DNA from: Pelagibacteraceae bacterium TMED124
GTDB lineage: Bacteria; Pseudomonadota; Alphaproteobacteria; Pelagibacterales; Pelagibacteraceae
Assembly (NCBI GenBank): GCA_002171275.2
Contig: NHFZ02000016.1
Location: 1 to 26,952, forward strand
Direction of reading: 5' to 3'
Length of the DNA: 26,952 nucleotides
Part shown: piece by piece, positions 23,217 to 26,952 of the stretch
Position numbering within the stretch: the stretch's first letter is position 1
Layout: the number at the start of each line of letters is the position of its first letter
Program-made: the position numbers and the translations under genes
Notes under the pieces: generated by a model
What the model was told of the DNA's origin: nothing
The model's input: only the letters and a program-made list of their open reading frames with translations
Databases searched by the model: none

Positions 23217-24695
23217 CTACTTAGATCTATTCTTTATAAAATCATATACCAATCTTACGGCAACACCTGTAGCTCCAAAATCAGGCTGGTAATGAGGTGT
23301 TTTAGGACCCCATGCAGTACCAGCTATGTCAAAATGACACCACGGTGTGTTTTCAACAAATTCTTTTAAAAAAGCGCCTGCCGTAATAGTCCCAGCGCCA
23401 TTTTTACCTATATTTTGAATATCTGCATAAGTGCCTTTTATATCCTTTGAATATTCAGGCCAAAGAGGAAGCTCCCAAACTTTCTCATCTGATTTTTCAC
23501 TAGATTTTTTTATATCATTTATAAGATTTGTATTATTCCCCATGACTCCCGTTGCGCGATTACCTAATGCTACGATAACAGCCCCAGTTAAAGTCGCAAA
23601 ATCTAAAATACATTCAGGATTAAATTTTTTATTCACATAAGATAATACATCAGCCAAAACAAGTCTTCCTTCTGCGTCTGTATTTAAAACCTCAATTGTT
23701 TTTCCATTGTAAGCCTTGACTATATCTCCAGGACGCTGAGCATTTGATCCTGGCATATTCTCAGTTGCGCCAATTGCAAAAACAATATTCACTTTTGGCT
23801 GCAGCAAAGCGACCGCATTCATTAACCCTAATACCGTAGCAGCACCACACATATCAAATTTCATCTCATCCATCTTAGGAGCAGGTTTTATAGATATTCC
23901 TCCGGAATCAAAAGTCAGCCCCTTACCAACTAAAGCTATTGGTTTAGATGAAACAGGACCACCTTTATAGTTAACTAATATCATTTTTGCAGGCTCTTTT
24001 GCTCCTTGCGCAACACCGTAAAAACTATTCAACTTCATTTTCTTAAACCTTGAAACATCTATTATTTCACACTTCATATTATCAGCTGCAGAAATATCTT
24101 CAGCTTTTTTTGCTAAATAGGTAGGAGTTTGAATATTTGCAGGATGATTGCCTAAATCTCTTGAAAGAGAAACGCTCTCACATAAAGCTATACCCTCTTT
24201 TACGGGTAATTCTTTTTGATTACTAACAAAAATAATGGTATCAAGGCTATTTTTTTTGCTAGTAGAGCTTTTATACTCATCAAAATAGTAAGACCCTAAT
24301 AAAGCACCCTCTATTACAGCATTATTAAATTTTCCATTAGCTGTGAATGAATCAATATAAAGGTGTATAGATTTCATTTTTTTATTAATAGCATCTTTAG
24401 AAACTTTTGCTGATAAAGATCTTAATAAATCAGACCCAGTACTTTTTACGTCCCCTAGGCCATAAAGATAAATTCTTTTTATGCTTGATGTGCCGTAAAT
24501 CATCAAGCTTTCACCTAGACTGCCTTTAAAAGACTCTAGCTTAACTGCAGACATCAATAGATTTTTATCAGATTCGGAAATAAAACTTAAGTCTTTTTTA
24601 ATATTTCCACCTTTAAAAACTCCAATACACATACACTCAATAGAGCTAGATATAGATTCGATTTTTTCAGAATTTATTTTTTTTACACTTAACAA
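23217..24695 (-). CDS. pepA: Leucyl aminopeptidase (M17, cytosol aminopeptidase)
   Basis: Two-metal exopeptidase of 492 residues removing N-terminal residues from peptides; usually a hexamer. The variable N-terminal domain (about 1-160) is followed by the catalytic domain: VGKGLTFDSGGISIKP (metal/substrate Lys and Asp), KFDMCGAATVLG, and the family signature NTDAEGRLVLADVLSY with metal-binding Asp/Glu and the catalytic Arg. FATLTGAVIVALG and GTITAGAFLKEFV close the core. Start is TTG at 24695, supported by a perfect AAGGAGG 5 nt upstream (24701-24707) and a promoter just before it. It leads a transcript that runs into tRNA-Met and DUF4442 and is divergent from the SDR gene. Confidence 0.96.
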   Translation of the reverse strand: MLSVKKINSEKIESISSSIECMCIGVFKGGNIKKDLSFISESDKNLLMSAVKLESFKGSLGESLMIYGTSSIKRIYLYGLGDVKSTGSDLLRSLSAKVSKDAINKKMKSIHLYIDSFTANGKFNNAVIEGALLGSYYFDEYKSSTSKKNSLDTIIFVSNQKELPVKEGIALCESVSLSRDLGNHPANIQTPTYLAKKAEDISAADNMKCEIIDVSRFKKMKLNSFYGVAQGAKEPAKMILVNYKGGPVSSKPIALVGKGLTFDSGGISIKPAPKMDEMKFDMCGAATVLGLMNAVALLQPKVNIVFAIGATENMPGSNAQRPGDIVKAYNGKTIEVLNTDAEGRLVLADVLSYVNKKFNPECILDFATLTGAVIVALGNRATGVMGNNTNLINDIKKSSEKSDEKVWELPLWPEYSKDIKGTYADIQNIGKNGAGTITAGAFLKEFVENTPWCHFDIAGTAWGPKTPHYQPDFGATGVAVRLVYDFIKNRSK

Positions 24696-24714
24696 TTCAG
24701 CCTCCTTAACAAAT

Positions 24715-24742
24715 ATTATAACTTTTATTAGTAAAATGTTAA
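24715..24742 (-). promoter_or_regulatory. Predicted pepA promoter
   Basis: Minus strand TTAACA (24737-24742), 16-bp spacer, and a perfect TATAAT (24715-24720). Transcription would start at about 24708, immediately before AAGGAGG, giving an extremely short leader. Confidence 0.6.
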
Positions 24743-24831
24743 AATTTAAAATACAAATAACGTTAGAAAATTATTAAGTTAAAAGATATCTTAAAAGACA
24801 ATTAAAATATTTATTTATAAAAAGGAGACTT

Positions 24832-25704
24832 ATGTATAATACTGGAATGCTTAAAGAAAACTGCCTAAAAGGTGCACATTACATTGTATCAGGAGGAGGG
24901 TCTGGATTAGGGTTCAGCATGTCAAAATACTTAGTTCAATTAGGTGCTAGTATTACAATAATCAGCAGAAACGAAGAAAGGCTTAAAAAAGCATGTGAAG
25001 AATTAAAGAAGATAAATCAAGATGTTCATTTGAAATATTACTCATGCGATATAAGAGAAAGTCAAGATATAGATGATATCGTTGCTCAAGTTTTTAAAAA
25101 AAATGGTAAAGTTGATGGAGTAATAAATAATGCTGCTGGTAACTTTATATCTCCTACAGAAAATCTTTCTTCAAACGCATTTTCATCTGTTATAGATATA
25201 GTTTTAAAAGGAACATGCAACCTAACCCTTTCTTATGGAAAAAAATGCATAGAAAAATCTCAAAAAGGAAAAATCCTAAATATCATAACAACTTATGCTT
25301 TAACTGGCTCTGGATATGTTGTCCCATCTGCCGCTGCCAAAGGAGGCGTTTTATCTTTGACAAGGTCCATTGCTGCAGAATGGTCAAAATATAAAATTTA
25401 CTGTAATGCAATAGCTCCAGGACCTTTTCCGACAAAAGGGGCTTGGGATAAATTATTCCCTAAGCCTATATCAATGTTTTTTGATATGGAGAAGAGACTT
25501 CCATTAAAAAGATATGGAGATCATCAAGAGCTAGCTAATCTAGCAGCATTTATGCTTTCAGATTTCTCAGACTATATAAATGGAGAAGTTATAACTATAG
25601 ATGGCGCTGAATGGGTTTCTAAGGCTGGTCAATTTAATATGCTCAATAAAGTTCCTAAAAAAGTATGGCCGATGATATCAAAAATGACTAGAAAAAATAA
25701 ATAA
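24832..25704 (+). CDS. SDR family, 2,4-dienoyl-CoA reductase-like oxidoreductase
   Basis: Short-chain dehydrogenase of 290 residues. The Rossmann motif is YIVSGGGSGLGFSMSKYL (about 17-34), followed by an NADP-type SRNEERL after the second strand and NNAAGNF (about 101). The sequence NAFSSVIDIVLKGTCNL and the GPFPTKGAW loop match the peroxisomal-type 2,4-dienoyl-CoA reductase (DECR2) group. As in that group, the usual YxxxK tyrosine is replaced: the site reads VPSAAAKGGVLSLTR, keeping the Lys. This suggests reduction of unsaturated acyl-CoA during breakdown of unsaturated fatty acids; the exact substrate is inferred. ATG at 24832 has AAAGGAG 4-5 nt upstream. It heads a + strand operon, its TAA overlapping the next ATG by 1 nt, and is divergent from pepA. 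Confidence 0.88.
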   Translation: MYNTGMLKENCLKGAHYIVSGGGSGLGFSMSKYLVQLGASITIISRNEERLKKACEELKKINQDVHLKYYSCDIRESQDIDDIVAQVFKKNGKVDGVINNAAGNFISPTENLSSNAFSSVIDIVLKGTCNLTLSYGKKCIEKSQKGKILNIITTYALTGSGYVVPSAAAKGGVLSLTRSIAAEWSKYKIYCNAIAPGPFPTKGAWDKLFPKPISMFFDMEKRLPLKRYGDHQELANLAAFMLSDFSDYINGEVITIDGAEWVSKAGQFNMLNKVPKKVWPMISKMTRKNK

Positions 25705-26444
25705 TGAATTTTATAGGATTTTATGCGTTAATCCCTTTATTATTATTTCTCTATAGTCAAAAACATAAAACTTTATTAGCAAAGTATTCAATCATAGGTA
25801 CCTTTATTCCTCAGATCAATCTATTGGGGTTTTTGGTAGGTAGTCTTTTATTTGAAGAAAATACCGCAAGGTCTATTTTTTTAGAGTCAACATTCATAAC
25901 TCATAGTTTAATAATTCACATATTAATTATTTATTTATTATTAATTTTTTCAAATATCGCTAAAAAAGACAATATTGCAATTATTGGAAAAGGTATTTTT
26001 ATCGGATCATTAACGCATATAGCTCTAGATATTATTTTCTTAAATGAGCCTTTAAATATTTTTTGGCCTATTAAAGATAATACTTTAACTCTAAATTTTA
26101 TTAGGTCTACACTTCTTTCTAAAATCAGCGATCATACTATAGAAAACATATCTCCTCTAGTACGATGTTTTGAATTTTTGTCATTATATATCTATGGTAA
26201 AATTATGCTTATTACTTCAATAAACGATACTAGAAAAGCTAAATTGATATTCTATATTCAAAAATGGTGCAAGCTACAAGCAAATCTATTTATCTTTTTT
26301 TTAACTTTATATTTTGTAATTTACAATATGCCTAATTTTGGACTTGAAGTATATTACATTCTGCTTTCTTTTCTTATGCTAGTATCAACTTTTACTGCTA
26401 TAAAAATAACATTAAAAACAATTACAGTAAAAAAAGATGGATAA
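25704..26444 (+). CDS. Multi-pass membrane protein, YdjM/DUF457-like
   Basis: Hydrophobic protein of 246 residues with about five or six membrane segments. Two local patterns recall the LexA-regulated YdjM/DUF457 membrane-bound metal-dependent hydrolase family: a THSLIIH segment near residue 66, and GSLTHIALDIIFLNEPLNIFWPI near residue 100, where His, His and Asp would be candidate metal ligands (H-x-x-x-D). Similarity elsewhere is too weak to be sure, so family membership is tentative and function unknown. The ATG overlaps the SDR stop by 1 nt, and its own stop overlaps the MscS start by 8 nt, so all three are probably co-translated. No Shine-Dalgarno sequence of its own is visible. Confidence 0.7.
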   Translation: MNFIGFYALIPLLLFLYSQKHKTLLAKYSIIGTFIPQINLLGFLVGSLLFEENTARSIFLESTFITHSLIIHILIIYLLLIFSNIAKKDNIAIIGKGIFIGSLTHIALDIIFLNEPLNIFWPIKDNTLTLNFIRSTLLSKISDHTIENISPLVRCFEFLSLYIYGKIMLITSINDTRKAKLIFYIQKWCKLQANLFIFFLTLYFVIYNMPNFGLEVYYILLSFLMLVSTFTAIKITLKTITVKKDG

Positions 26445-26952
26445 AAACTTTATTCAAAGTTTCCTTGATTTTCGATGGCTTACATTTATATCTTCTTCTC
26501 AGCATATACAGGTTAAAATCGTAGCCACTTTAATAGCTCTGATTCTTTTTCCTTTAATCAAAAAAACCATAACCAGCCTATTTATAAATAAAATAAAAAA
26601 TAGCGAAAAGAGATATAAATGGAATAAAACAGTATCATATATGCTCTATTTTTTGATTTTTTTTATAATTGGAAGTATTTGGTTTGAAGGATTCGAATCT
26701 ATTGCTACTTATTTAGGTTTAGTTTCTGCTGGCATAGCAATAGCACTAAAAGATCCTATAACCAATATAACTGGATGGCTATATATAATTGCAAGATCCC
26801 CTTTTAAAATTGGAGATAGAATTGAGCTTGGCAATAATGCTGGCGATGTAGTAGATATTACTATATCTAATTTTACCATTATGGAAATTGGTAATTGGGT
26901 AGACACTAATCAATATACTGGCAGATTAATACATATACCTAATGGCAGAGTT
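26437..26952 (+). CDS. MscS-family mechanosensitive channel, truncated by the window edge
   Basis: The first 172 residues of a small-conductance mechanosensitive channel; the reading frame runs off the right edge. A short N-terminus is followed by two membrane helices (about 27-45 and 67-85). Then comes the pore-lining TM3 and beta-domain opening, with ATYLGLVSAGIAIALKDPITNITGW (residues 90-114) and RSPFKIGDRIELGNNAGDVVDI. Both are characteristic MscS segments (Gly/Ala-rich pore helix, then FKVGDxIEI-x-G-x-G-V). NGRV at the edge corresponds to the IPNG motif. The ATG at 26437 overlaps the upstream stop by 8 nt. It would release solutes on osmotic downshift. The opposite-strand frame at 26709-26906 is a shadow. 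Confidence 0.88.
   Translation, partial: MDKNFIQSFLDFRWLTFISSSQHIQVKIVATLIALILFPLIKKTITSLFINKIKNSEKRYKWNKTVSYMLYFLIFFIIGSIWFEGFESIATYLGLVSAGIAIALKDPITNITGWLYIIARSPFKIGDRIELGNNAGDVVDITISNFTIMEIGNWVDTNQYTGRLIHIPNGRV

Noticed and set aside
24775..24805. AAGATATCTT palindrome in the pepA/SDR divergent region
   Set aside because: Only a 10-bp core with mismatched flanks in AT-rich DNA; not distinct enough to call an operator.
26709..26906. Minus-strand 65-residue frame near the right edge
   Set aside because: Opposite the conserved MscS pore and beta-domain region, which is clearly the coding strand.

Overview
The window is a dense, AT-rich (about 30% GC by eye) stretch of a free-living diderm bacterial chromosome. 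A translation/RNA-processing block (nusA-infB-rbfA-truB-ribF-rpsO-pnp) sits beside single-copy metabolic genes. A secreted arylsulfotransferase-like protein ends in a dockerin-like fragment. Many genes have TTG starts, and spacers are short. Together this suggests a streamlined marine bacterium of the FCB group, perhaps Marinimicrobia/SAR406. The taxonomic call is inference with moderate confidence. I see no rRNA, CRISPR array, insertion sequence, integrase or phage gene.

Layout. 91-522 (+): small lipoprotein. 525-1488 (-): periplasmic MsrB and a small-multidrug-export family membrane protein. 1578-6095 (-): a tight four-gene sugar cassette, in transcription order MFS transporter, membrane-anchored GH1 glycosidase, sugar-phosphate nucleotidyltransferase and galactokinase-type kinase. 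6243-8138 (-): secreted ASST protein, preceded by tRNA-Pro(GGG) and a MerR-type regulator. 8751-17769 (-): nusA, infB, rbfA, truB, ribF, rpsO, pnp and ald, in transcription order, almost without gaps. 17870-20676 (-): TPR-type membrane protein, tRNA-Arg(CCT), gpsA, and purM split into two frames. 20694-24695 (-): long-chain acyl-CoA synthetase, a terminator, DUF4442 hotdog protein, tRNA-Met(CAT) and pepA. 24832 to the right edge (+): a dienoyl-CoA-reductase-like SDR, a YdjM/DUF457-like membrane protein and a truncated MscS channel gene.

How the genes work together. The nusA block supplies transcription elongation/termination, translation initiation, 30S maturation, tRNA pseudouridylation, flavin cofactor synthesis, S15 and PNPase. 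The sugar cassette could release, import, phosphorylate and nucleotide-activate a galactose-like sugar without a galT. The acyl-CoA synthetase, hotdog protein and SDR suggest fatty-acid activation and processing. All three tRNAs lie inside co-oriented gene strings with very short spacers, so tRNA processing probably cuts several mRNAs.

The best leads are: purM, split by a frame change at an A7 run between its two domains; rbfA, whose conserved N-terminus lies upstream of any ATG/GTG/TTG and appears to begin at ATT; the sugar cassette; and the DUF4442 gene, which starts 4 nt after a tRNA. No non-coding stretch exceeds 300 bases; the longest are 22482-22673, 6096-6242 and 24696-24831. Positions 1-90 are AT-rich and I see nothing definite there.
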